From positions 1 through 64,000 of the forward strand of contig JACCGJ010000192.1 in NCBI GenBank assembly GCA_013407085.1: a stretch of 64,000 bases of DNA. Direction: 5' to 3'. The translations under genes were made by a program, and so were the position numbers. The stretch's first letter is position 1. Each line of letters opens with the position of its first letter. The DNA comes from Atriophallophorus winterbourni (Eukaryota > Platyhelminthes > Trematoda > Plagiorchiida > Microphallidae). A model generated the notes under the pieces. It had not been told where the DNA came from. It was given only the letters and a program-made list of their open reading frames with translations, and ran no database searches. This document shows positions 55,111-64,000 of this stretch, piece after piece.

Positions 55111-55991
55111 TCACTATTGTGGTGTGGTAGTGTTCGTTTTTTAACCATAAATAATAGAAAATACATCCAAATCCAGTACATGTAAAACAGCTCAGAACTA
55201 ATAACGTACGTTGAAAGCATCCATTAAATCATTCTAGTATTCAGTCACTCATCCTCGTAAATACTCTGCAACTCCATAAGAAGAGAATGTAGGTATCAAA
55301 ATCAGACTCTGTATTCGTTTCTTTGATACGTTGGGTAACACATTGCTAACCTTACTACCTTTTAAATAACGCACCTTCATATTGTAATTTTGCTCTTGGA
55401 GAGAAGTAAGCATTGTTTCATTTCTGACTGTCCAACCGATTATTAGTGTAAGGGAGCAATGTGGTACCTTTCCTATCCATTTGTCGGTTTGTGACATCTG
55501 TTACTTACAAAGTACGACTAATCCTCGAAAGCGTGAATCGCTGATGAGCTCCTTGCTGGAGATTGTTATCGATCTTTATGTATCTAATATCCTCATAATT
55601 AACTGATGTTTTGCATATTCAATAATCGTAAACCGGCATCAAACGCCTATTATTCTTCGGCCTTGTAGCACACCTTGATGCCTTCTTTGACTATTGTATT
55701 TTTTGCCAGATTAGTGCTGCAATCACATCTAAATTTAACTATCCATCGAGAGAAATGTTAAACAGCGAAACAAAACATTCAAGAATCGTGAGCCTTGAGT
55801 TAAGTAGGAACGTGTCAACTTTGTTGATTGGTAAAACCGGAAATAAAGAGTAAGGGTGTACCGGAAGTGAATGTGTAACCACATGTCTCAGATCGTATCA
55901 AAGGGAGCTCTATGAATCCTCTTGCACCTATTCATCACTTGTTAACATCTTAGTAAAAAGCAATTGAAGTACAGAAATAATTCATCTATTT
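55111..55991. other. no recognisable feature
   Basis: Region downstream of the Death-domain gene. An 82-codon minus frame at 55,249-55,497 has no known relatives. Confidence 0.5.
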
Positions 55992-55997
55992 TTTATT
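55992..55997 (-). promoter_or_regulatory. poly(A) signal of the Death-domain gene
   Basis: AATAAA on the minus strand, about 100 nt after the stop at 56,097. Confidence 0.55.
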
Positions 55998-56096
55998 CGG
56001 GTCAACCGAAAATCGGATGAAATTATCTACACCAAAATAGGGGAGAAAGCGTGCAATCGCAATTCCCTTTGTTGCTTCCACAATTGATTTCGCAAT

Positions 56097-56368
56097 TCAT
56101 CTTCTGTTCAGCAGCTCAACCGCCTGATAACAACCGAGTGTTTTCAACGCATCACTTAGTTCCAGTAGAGGTGTCGCTGTCGATTCTTTGCTCCGTAGCC
56201 AACGTTGTAGCACTTCGAGCGCTACATCTTCCATACTCTGAGCTGGTTTTGCGTTGCCGATTTGCTCATATTCCATCGAGGATAAATTCAAAGCCATTGC
56301 TAACTTTTCCGGGTTTGAAACAAACTTTGCAACCGTTTTCAATGTTTCTTCATTCAATTGAGGCATTT
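56097..56368 (-). CDS. terminal exon, Death domain
   Basis: After the acceptor tttacatctacag the frame (two bases complete the previous codon) gives 89 residues to a stop. LAMALNLSSMEYEQIGNAKP, then SMEDVALEVLQRWLRSKEST, then TPLLELSDALKTLGCYQAVE, LLNRR. The spacing and residues follow the six-helix Death-domain pattern (LA..L.ls..e...I, then a helix with the conserved Trp, then .L..AL...g...a...L). Death domains mediate homotypic assembly of signalling complexes. They also occur in ankyrins, UNC5, NF-kB p105 and THOC1, none of which is matched by the upstream exons. The exon joins to 57,494-57,695 in frame. Confidence 0.85.
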
Positions 56369-56369
56369 C

Positions 56370-57493
56370 TGTAGATGTAAAGCAAAACGCATGACGAGGT
56401 AACTAATAAGTTCAAATGTGAGCTAAACCGGTTTGTTTTTAATGCTGAATCGCAATTTGCCGTTCACCGAGACCATATATTTAACGTGACTGTTACGATC
56501 AAATATGGGGGATCATTGCGTGTCAGAATTGTGCTCAACACCCAATCTCCAAAACGCGTTTTCGGAATGCTTGCGCATCGTATGTTGAAGCACCGTGTGA
56601 ATGCTATATGCAAGATGATGTTGGTTGTCTGTTAGCGTTTAATTGAGTTAGCTTTTTTATGCAACCTACTCTTTAATCGGCTCCGGACGGTTCCGATATA
56701 GCCGAGCGTCACAAAATAGTGTCGAAAGGTGCGTTATTTTATGCGAATCAAATGGATGCACTTCTGAGTGTCAGTTCAGAATACGTGTTAACAGCTAGTG
56801 TACCCCGATAGCCTATTTGTCTCGGGTTCCTGACATTCAGAATTTCTACATAAGCACAAAGTGTTACGGGGAAGTGTGGGTTTCTGTGGACTCAATTGGT
56901 TTAAGTTCTGTCATTTACAAAGCTGTAGCTAAAAAGCATCTACCGGAAGGATTAGAAACAGTTTGTGACCTTCAAGCATGGTGACCCACTTCAATGTGCG
57001 TGATGGCCGATCAACTACGAAGTTACTTTGTGTATGCGTATGGATGAGTGATGGTCGACAGGAGTTATTTGGGGATACTCGTAGCACGCACGCTAAGTAT
57101 CAAGATAATGGGAACGTTTTGATTTATCGGGCAATCATCGCAACTTGAAAATAACATGGGTGAACGCCATAGTATATGCGGACTGAACCTGGTTTTCAGC
57201 TATTTGTCAACATGGTTCGACAGATTCTACTAAACTACCTAGACCACAACTGTAAAATGGAAGTCAATTGTAATCAATCGGCTATAGCATTTTTGGCAAC
57301 GTTTCGCTTCTGACACACCTCTTCAGACCCAGGGTGCCAGAACGAACAGGTTAGGGTTAAACTACATTCACTTGACCAATTCTAAGCTGGCTGCGAAGTG
57401 CACAGTCTATTGCAGGCACTGAGATCAAATCAATCGATGCGCCCTGAAATAGTTCTACCGCCAATCATTACAATTCTTGAAATGAAAGCTTAC
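56370..57493 (-). other. intron of the Death-domain gene
   Basis: Bounded by G/gtaagc at its 5' side and ctacag at its 3' side. No repeat or other gene was recognised inside. Confidence 0.6.
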
Positions 57494-57695
57494 CCGGAAC
57501 AATATCAGCCGTGCTATCTGCCCAACTTGAATTGTTCTCAGCCGGCATATTGGCGTTGTTCTTCCCTGTACTTTTCGATCGGTTTTTCTTGGGCGATTTG
57601 GAACGACCTCCTTTTTTCTGTACCACAGGCGGGCCGGTAGGTTTACTAGTTGGGACGCGGTTGTAGCCGAGCACTAGGTCTGGGTCAATCAATAT
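57494..57695 (-). CDS. exon with basic linker, Death-domain gene
   Basis: Bounded by acceptor cccatccag and donor ccgg/gtaagc; 202 nt, phase 0 at its start and one base over at its end. It encodes ILIDPDLVLGYNRVPTSKP, a basic KKGGRSKSPKKNRSKSTGK stretch and then a Ser/Asp-rich SSWADSTADIVPE joining the Death domain. The basic stretch could be a nuclear localisation signal. That is inference. Confidence 0.75.
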
Positions 57696-57869
57696 CTGGA
57701 TGGGTGTGAGAACAGGACGGATGCAACAATACCATATCTAACAACAAGGTCAAATGACTGTCGGCTAAGCTAGCGAGGATTAAAAAAAATCATTAATGAC
57801 GCTCAGGGTTCAGTGAGTACAATATTGCTTTAACACAAAAGATGGACACTTCGTGCCATCGAGACTGAA

Positions 57870-58030
57870 GTGCTCTCATCATCGTAATGTTGTCAGTCGA
57901 TGTCGACTATGGATGTGCATCACAATCGCGTGAATGTTCATGTCCTGCAGCTTTTGGAATGACTAAACAGTCCGATTCGGGAGGAACAATCTCTCCCGCA
58001 GCGCTGGCATCATCGTAATACGATCTGGTT
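57870..58030 (-). repeat. LINE-C 3' UTR fragment
   Basis: Shares gaatgactaaacagtccgat, tcgggaggaacaatct and tcccgcagcgctsgc-like tracts with 62,000-62,110, where they follow the LINE-C ORF. It lies in an intron of the Death-domain gene. Confidence 0.8.
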
Positions 58031-58244
58031 AAACAGTTTTAGATAAAACAAAACGGAGCATTGACCCGGAATCTCCGTGATTCCGTCGGTTAACTTTTAC
58101 CAGTGTACTTATTGATCGATACTCAGTCCAGCGCTAGATGATAGGATTTATTCATAAATGATATGTGGGTAAAAACGATGTCTTACAATACCCACAAAAT
58201 TTTTCGTTATGTCGGATGCTAAAAATCATATAATATTGTTAAGG

Positions 58245-58510
58245 ATAATTCAAAGATTGATGGTGAAAAAATTAATACTTTACAACACCACAGGATGACG
58301 GTATAAATTCATAGGAAACTTGGATACTTATTTGTTACATAACGATTTGACGATGCCTGTGTATTGACTCAGGGTAAGCATATTACTTGACTCCAGTGAC
58401 ATCGTATAATTGTTTTTTATACCTCTTATTGAACGAATATTTACTATGATATGGTAATTGTGAAGCTATGTGCTTTTCTGTGACCATAAATTCTTGAATC
58501 TTGAATGAAA
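58245..58510. repeat. two CR1-type tails back to back
   Basis: 58,245-58,313 resembles the start of the nested copy at 33,624 (attcaa..tttatggtgaaaaa), in minus orientation. 58,315-58,505 is a plus copy of the 4,915-5,115 tail and ends attcttgaatcttgaatg. Confidence 0.75.
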
Positions 58511-58539
58511 ATGTGAAAAATATAATAGTATAAAAGGAA

Positions 58540-58720
58540 TAGAGAATATAAAATGTAAGGCTCACGAATGATATTCTTTTGCATATGTAAGTCCAATTTC
58601 GCTGTAAACACCGCCAGGCAAGGAGAGTCCACCACATGTTGGGGTAGGGAAAAATGGCGCCGACTATCAATACCCAAACGCAAAAACATACCTGTCCATG
58701 TGGGCATGTACTGCTTTTTA
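58540..58720 (-). repeat. LINE-F 3' end fragment
   Basis: Minus reading LPQHVVDSPCLAVFTAKLDL, then HMQKNIIREPYIL, the same tail as at 54.3 and 55.0 kb. Confidence 0.75.
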
Positions 58721-59281
58721 AAAATCGTCAATGGTATCAGATTGTACCACGTAACTGTTGACTGTTCCACAATTGCACAGTTTAAACGGGTGTCATGCAA
58801 AGTAAGTTGCTGGCTTTCTGCGACAAAACTGAAACTCCTTTTTGGCGTGGGTTGAAAATAATGTGTACACTTGATAAGCTACGCGGTGTTATGCCCAGTT
58901 TTCGAATATGTGCGCAGGTGGTGTGAGTATTCCTAAACTGATCGACTCCATATACTCGAAGAAATAACCAAAGTTCACCAAAAGCACATCCGTGCTAACT
59001 GGTGTCCTCAACATACAAATGTCCTTAATCGATGTTTGATTTGTTGTTGCTCATATCCCATACAGTAACGCACAAATGTGATAACCTCGTTGATAATGAC
59101 AATTGAAATAATCGTGTCGCTTAAAGGCTAATGGCGTGGAAAGATAGCAACGTAACATCAAGGGTGTTCTGTTCAGACAATTTCAAATATCAATCTAGGC
59201 TGGCCACTATGTGTTTTTCGAAAATTTTTCTAAGTTAAATCAAATAACCTCAATTTAAAACATCTCCTATTAATCAATTAC
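58721..59281 (-). other. rest of intron, no feature recognised
   Basis: AT-rich intron sequence next to the exon that ends at 59,282. Confidence 0.5.
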
Positions 59282-59676
59282 ATCGTATACTGCCAGTGGC
59301 TTGGCCGGATTGGCCATCATGTCTTGCTTTGCCTCGATTGTGCTAGACTCGACTGGATTCCACCGGATCGCGTTGTGCGACTCCTGGACATCCTCATCGT
59401 CGTCTTCCTCCTGCGGGGACTCCTCATTCTCCACGTCGCTTGTTTTCTGTGCGATGGCTCCGGATTCCATTCCATCGAGGGAAACACCCTTCTCGGTCGA
59501 TTGACTAAAGTGCTCCGATGGTCCTTGGGACGAAACCGTGCTATCGCTGGATTTGATTTTCATTTTCTTTGTTTTGGGCGCGGCTAACTGGGGGAGCACT
59601 TGTGGTGTGGCCAACCAAACTTCAAGGGTTCCCACGTGAAAAATATCGTGTACCTTTTGTATGAACTCCCCGGCTT
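59282..59676 (-). CDS. exon with acidic region, Death-domain gene
   Basis: Acceptor ttcattacag, 395 nt. It encodes AGEFIQKVHDIFHVGTLEVW, LATPQVLPQ, a basic APKTKKMKIKSSD patch, a Ser/Gln-rich stretch and the acidic ENEESPQEEDDDEDVQES, ending NPAKPLAVYD. The donor gat/gtaatt leaves phase 0, matching the next exon, so AVYD joins ILIDPDLVLGY smoothly. If that donor were not used, translation would stop three codons later at taa (59,270). I prefer splicing because phase and sequence both fit. I do not recognise a named domain. Confidence 0.75.
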
Positions 59677-59852
59677 CTGTAATGAAATAAATCGCAAGGA
59701 GTTTTCAGTAGAAAATAATCAGACGACGGTAAATTTTGCTCACAACATCATTTACAATCTAGAGCGGGTTTTAAAGTATCACCTAGGATTTAGACCTGAA
59801 GTGAATATACCAGATATCCGTGTAGTGTAAACGTTGCTACGTTGTTCAAGCC

Positions 59853-60100
59853 TATGTATGTATGTATGTATGAAAGCACAAGCCTGATCCAGGCAAAGTG
59901 CCGCACAGTCAGAGACTGTACGTGGGCTAAGATACTGTCAGCTTGCCCAGGCCTAGACAGATATGAGGGGCGGAATAGAAATAGAAATGGTAGTGAGACT
60001 ACAGCGTATTTCAGCATGCAGCTCACGACCGTTGGCCAATGCACGAACCACGCAACATCGTCTTGTGAACCACAAATTAGCGGGAGCAATTATTTGTGGA
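59853..60100 (-). repeat. 95-bp dispersed repeat, extended copy
   Basis: Carries a (gtat)n run, the full core in reverse orientation and the extra aaatggtagtgagactacag..agcatgcagctca stretch shared with 17.2-17.4 kb. It lies in the intron between two exons of the Death-domain gene. Confidence 0.9.
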
Positions 60101-60788
60101 CATTGTGTTTTCTCAGGAACACAAGCATCACGTGTCAATGGAAAGAAAGTGATATAAAAGCCTGACGAGTTGTTGAACTCGCTTTAGTAGGCAAGTGTCG
60201 ATGCTACTTGCAATGAATAATGCTAACAAGGGTTGTATAACAGGTGGCTTTATGACAACAGCCGTGATGTTGATATGGGTTTGCGTATCTATGGATGCAC
60301 TAGCGTACAGTAAGGCTACACGCTGAACTTTAAGGTGGAGCTGGGATACTGTCAATTTGCTCAACCATGAACAAAAAATTATGAATGGGCCGACCTATGG
60401 CCTTGATTGATGTCCCTGCAATGTTAAAAAATACTTATCAAACTTGTTAGTTGATGAGCACTTCCTGAAGGTATCAATGTGAAAAAAACGAAAATATAAA
60501 CCAACTAGGAAATCCACACGCCAGATCAATATTGGTTGAATACACAGACCATTTACTTCTCAAACAGAATAGTATATTTTAAATGGCTGATTGATAGTAA
60601 AAGAATTTCCTCTGGAGGCACGGCACACACGAGTAGAGCCACGAATACCAAACGAGTTAATAAATAAACCAGAATAATAGTGAGGACTCAACAGCCAATA
60701 CACGACATGCGCATTGCTTTGCTGACGAATTTGATTTAATTGCTATCCATTTGTATTTAGTTAGAAAATGAATGAAAGAATAACTCAC
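60101..60788 (-). other. rest of intron, no feature recognised
   Basis: No coding or repeat match noticed. Confidence 0.5.
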
Positions 60789-61096
60789 TGCTCACTCTGC
60801 TTTTTTCCATCACATTGTTAACTCGTCTCAGCAATTCCGAGTTTATCGTGGTTACCGATAACGGTTGATTTCTGAGCACCTGCTCTTGCGCTTCCTGTGT
60901 GAACTCATCTACCTCGCCGTCGTTGCCGTCGTAAGCTACGGGGATCTGATTTTCACTGCTAAAGCTTCTTCGGAAGCCTTCCTCTTCACTTTCCACTCCA
61001 CCGTCATCTTCATCATCCTCTTCTTCATCATCGTCGTCTGACGCGTTCTCTCGTTTCTTCATTAGAGATCGAAGACCATCCGTGATTAATTGCTGT
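60789..61096 (-). CDS. exon with acidic tract, Death-domain gene
   Basis: Acceptor ctctgatcaacag and donor agca/gtgagt bound 308 nt. The first base completes a Lys codon from the previous exon. It reads QQLITDGLRSLMKKRENASD, then a run of about 20 Asp/Glu, SEEEGFRRSFSSENQIPVAY and TQEAQEQVLRNQPLSVTTIN, ending ELLRRVNNVMEKSRVSK with the next exon. A competing donor six bases upstream would break the frame of the following exon, which supports the one chosen. Confidence 0.75.
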
Positions 61097-61271
61097 CTGT
61101 TGATCAGAGAATGAAAATTCAGCTTGTCCATAGGTCACAAAATATCTTTTACAGTATTATATATACATCGTTTATAAATAATAAATAGGGTACCCACAAC
61201 GAACACATGAGAATCAAGAGTCGAGTGGATTTGATAGGTTTCTCACCCAACATATCAATTAAAATACTTAC

Positions 61272-61672
61272 TTGTCAAATGACTTTTTGTCAAATTTGCT
61301 CTCATCCTCAAGGATGGGCTCAATTTCAAAGCAACAAGCCGTTTCCGTCATGAGTTCATGATGTTGCAGATATGCGGTGGATGTCAGTAATTGTTGGTAA
61401 TCACGCGGTTTTGCTGCCTCTGGTTTCTCGCCCATCAGACTCAACGAAATGTTCGGACGACTATTTGTCTCCCTTGAAATCGGTCTCGTGGCCTCAGCCT
61501 CCGCTTCCGAGGGTTTCGTATTCCGGATCGCTTGACACATTGGTTCGAATTGATTGACGGGTTTCTGGCGAATATCACCGGTCAAGCGAAATTCAAGAGT
61601 TAAACCGTTGTACATGAGCACATGGTTGATGTCCACTCCATTGACTCGAATCGGTGGAGATTTACGGATTTT
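61272..61672 (-). CDS. first visible exon, Death-domain gene
   Basis: Acceptor cttctttttattttcatctcttag shows that more exons exist upstream. The 401 nt encode KIRKSPPIRVNGVDINHVLM, YNGLTLEFRLTGDIRQKP, an Ala/Glu-rich AEAEATRP patch, RPNISLSLMGEKPEA, LQHHELMTETACCFEIEPIL and EDESKFDKKSFDK, with donor gacaa/gtaagt. The GLTLEFRLTGDI strand-like segment suggests a beta-rich domain that starts in earlier exons. With the four downstream exons it gives 525 residues in frame. The gene's 5' part lies beyond a LINE-C copy or outside the window. Confidence 0.75.
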
Positions 61673-61964
61673 CTAAGAGATGAAAATAAAAAGAAGATGT
61701 GCTACTTAATAAACAACAGTAGCCGAAAAGAGAAATGCGATTGAAAGAAATTGCTACACGGGGCTACTTCCAATACGGTGAGCTTTGTGCTCAACCAATA
61801 GAATTTGAGCACTGGAATCGTTTTCGTTAGCAAACTCCCTTTTCTTATTACAATAATTTTTTTTAGCAAAAGCACCTTATTTCTATAAATGATCCAATAG
61901 ATAAAATTCTTAATTCAGCATCGATTTATAATAAATTTAAGTGTTGACTTTATCTAGATTAGTT

Positions 61965-64000
61965 GGAGGAGGAAAGTTGTTGTTGGCCTCCTTCGATGGA
62001 TGACAACCATGGATGCACATCACAATTGCATGATTGTTTCATGTCCCTGAGCTTTTCGAATGACTAAACAGTCCGATTCGGGAGGAACAATCTATCCCGC
62101 AGCGCTCGCTAAGATAGGCACAACTCGGTCGATCGACGTCTGTTGCACGCTAGCGGTGTGATCTGCGTTCAGTAGTCAAGAGCTGTATCTTCTCCTCGCC
62201 AGCTTGCAGAAAACGCTTTACACAATGCCTCAAATGCGAGCGGTCAAGAGCAAGTTCTTCCCAGCTAGCGGGGTCAATGGCAAGAGCTTTCATATCTCTT
62301 TTGCAAACGCCTGTACCGCAAGTGCGATCTGCCCAATGGTCGACTTCCTAATTGCAACACCATAGAGTATATCTTTCAGAATACGACCATTTTCCATTCT
62401 GTAGACGTGACCAAGCCACCGCAGGCGGCGCTGTCGCAATAGGGTGAACATGCTTTGTAGACCAGCTTTTGAAAGCACTACGGCATTAGCCACTTTCTCC
62501 ATCCACGACATGTTCAAGATACGAAGGATTCTTCGTAGATGGAAAGCATTCAGCTTTCGTTCGTGTCTTGCGTGAATGGTCCAGTAAATTATTTAGTACG
62601 CACCCGCTGTATACCATCATCTTTGTCTTTACAGTCAACTTGCGATTGCCCCAATCACGAGAGTTCAATCGGGACAAAATGACATCTGCTCTGCCAATCC
62701 GCTTATCAATCTCTGTGTCTAACAAGAGGTTATTCGCAATGGTTGAACCAAGATATGTGAAATCATGTACTGATTCAAGCTGACAGTTTCAAACAGTGAT
62801 GATTGCAGGCGATACAATCCATTGACCAAGGACTTTAGTTTTGCTCAGACCGATTGTTAACCGAAAGTCTTTGCATGCCGAAGAAAAACAGTCCATTAGC
62901 GACTGGAGGTGTTCTTGGAAGTGAGCAATAAAGGCTGCAAGTTCGGCAAACAGCAGCTCACGGATTAGCACATCCAGTACCTTGGTTCGTGCCCTCAACC
63001 GGTTCGGGTTGAAAAGCTTGTCATCACTTTGAGTTCGTAGGTCAATGACTTCTATTCTCGTTCTAAAAGCGTACTTAAGAAGCAGAGCAAAGGATACCGA
63101 AAATCGTGTGAGCAAGAACACACTAATGTTTGACGCCTCTGCGAATTTCAAATACTTTTGAACTGAAACCGTTAAAATAGACTGAACCCTTCACACCAGA
63201 GTGGAACAAAATAACGAGTTTAAGCAGTCTTGGGGGATAGTCTATCAAATCAAGCATTTTGAAAAAACCTTCCCTGCAGACGTAGTCGAATGCCTTGGTT
63301 AAATCAATACAAACAGCGTATAATGCCACACGCTGTTTCCGACACTTTTCTTGAAGTTGTCTCGGGGAGAATATCATGTCAGCGGTTGATCTTCTCCTGC
63401 GGAAGCCACTTTAAGATTCGGAGTAAACGGATATGTAAGGCTTAATCAAACAATTTGCCTAAAACTTTCAGAAGCTAGATTCCTCTGTAATTGTTGTAGT
63501 TGCCTCTATCTCCCTTACTCTTAAATAGCGTGATGATCTTAGCGTCTAGCATATCATGTGGGACACTCCTCCTGCTAGCACTGAAGAAACAAATGGTGTA
63601 GAGTCCGTCGTCACCAGGTCGATTGCCTTATTGGGCTCATCAAGACTAGGAGGGTATTTAGATGTTCAATGGTTGGCAACCGTTCAACATTTTCAAGTAC
63701 ATGTGGTAAAACCGTATTTTCCCTAGAGTAGAGAGATGAGAAGCGCTCTACCCATTTTTCCATCTGCTGAGTTTTGTCGCTAATCGGGTTACAGAATAAA
63801 TGGGAGCCGTTTTAAGTTTATTTGGACCAATGGCTCTCTTGATCCCATCACACATATTGTAAAAATTCCCACTATCTGCATCTTTTTAGATAGTGAGGGG
63901 AATTTCAGTCCAATAGTCATTTGCACATCGTCTTGCAGTCTATTGGACCTTAATTCTCTCTGATATTAGAAGTCGCAAGTTTTTATTTGTTGGTATACCT
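61965..64000 (-). pseudogene. LINE-C, RT to 3' end, runs off the window
   Basis: Minus-strand blocks in order: a GFR..RSTADMIFSP-like start, QEKCRKQRVALYAVCIDLTK, AFDYVCREGFFKMLDLI (motif A intact), FNGFSSKVFEIRRGVKH, YAFRTRIEVIDLRTQSDD, LLFAELAAFIAHFQEHLQSL (FADD box reads FAEL), LTIGLSKTKVLGQ, VHDFTYLGSTIANNLLLDTE, RRLRWLGHVYRMENGRIL and KDILYGVAIRKS. The 3' UTR ends near ggaggccaacaacaact. Loss of both FADD aspartates and several frameshifts show it is inactive. The region right of 63,400 is the upstream part of the same ORF, heavily broken. Confidence 0.85.

Noticed and set aside
59301..59587. Plus-strand ORFs of 67 and 87 codons
   Set aside because: They are antisense shadows of the acidic exon of the Death-domain gene.
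1..64000. CRISPR array, phage, operon or bacterial features
   Set aside because: Nothing in the window shows spacer-repeat arrays, Shine-Dalgarno-led gene trains or bacterial proteins; splice sites and retroelements show it is eukaryotic.

Overview
This is eukaryotic genomic DNA. It is intron-rich, AT-rich and packed with degraded retroelements. I infer a parasitic flatworm, most likely a digenean trematode, from four things: the mix of RTE-like, CR1-like and Penelope-like elements, the style of the histone H2B, the gene density (about three host genes in 64 kb), and long introns filled with LINE debris. No rRNA, tRNA or mitochondrial marker is present to fix the species. Exactly 1000 N's at 14,276-15,275 mark a scaffold gap.

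Only three host genes can be supported. (1) A plus-strand gene has at least four exons between 18,088 and about 22,668. It encodes a Ser/Lys-rich, probably nuclear protein with a KEN-box-like motif; I do not recognise the family. (2) An intact, intronless, solitary histone H2B lies at 47,981-48,349. It has a poly(A) signal and no visible histone 3' stem-loop. (3) A minus-strand gene has five exons from 61,672 down to 56,097, and all four introns keep the reading frame. The 525 residues seen carry two acidic stretches, a basic linker and a C-terminal Death domain. Its 5' end is not in view and may lie beyond the window.

The rest is a retroelement graveyard. From left to right: Ty3/gypsy gag and protease-integrase relics (0.2-3.1 kb); a Penelope-like element framed by interleaved inverted repeats (3.6-10.4 kb); a CR1-like relic (10.4-11.5 kb); a duplicated GC-rich repeat flanking exon 1 of gene 1; several RTE-like copies in both orientations (21.5-29.1 kb); nested CR1-clade families, here called LINE-A and CR1-B (29.9-47.7 kb); a LINE called LINE-C with two nested insertions (38.8-40.8 kb) and another copy running off the right edge; an RTE-like LINE with a (TGAG)n tail (53.3-54.3 kb); and a roughly 95-bp dispersed repeat seen about ten times. 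The family names LINE-A, LINE-C, LINE-F, LINE-G and CR1-B are my own labels.

Relative ages can be read from the nesting: CR1-B copies interrupt LINE-A copies twice, a LINE-A tail and a roughly 160-bp element interrupt LINE-C, and a short LINE tail interrupts an RTE. I see no CRISPR array, operon, bacterial feature or rRNA.
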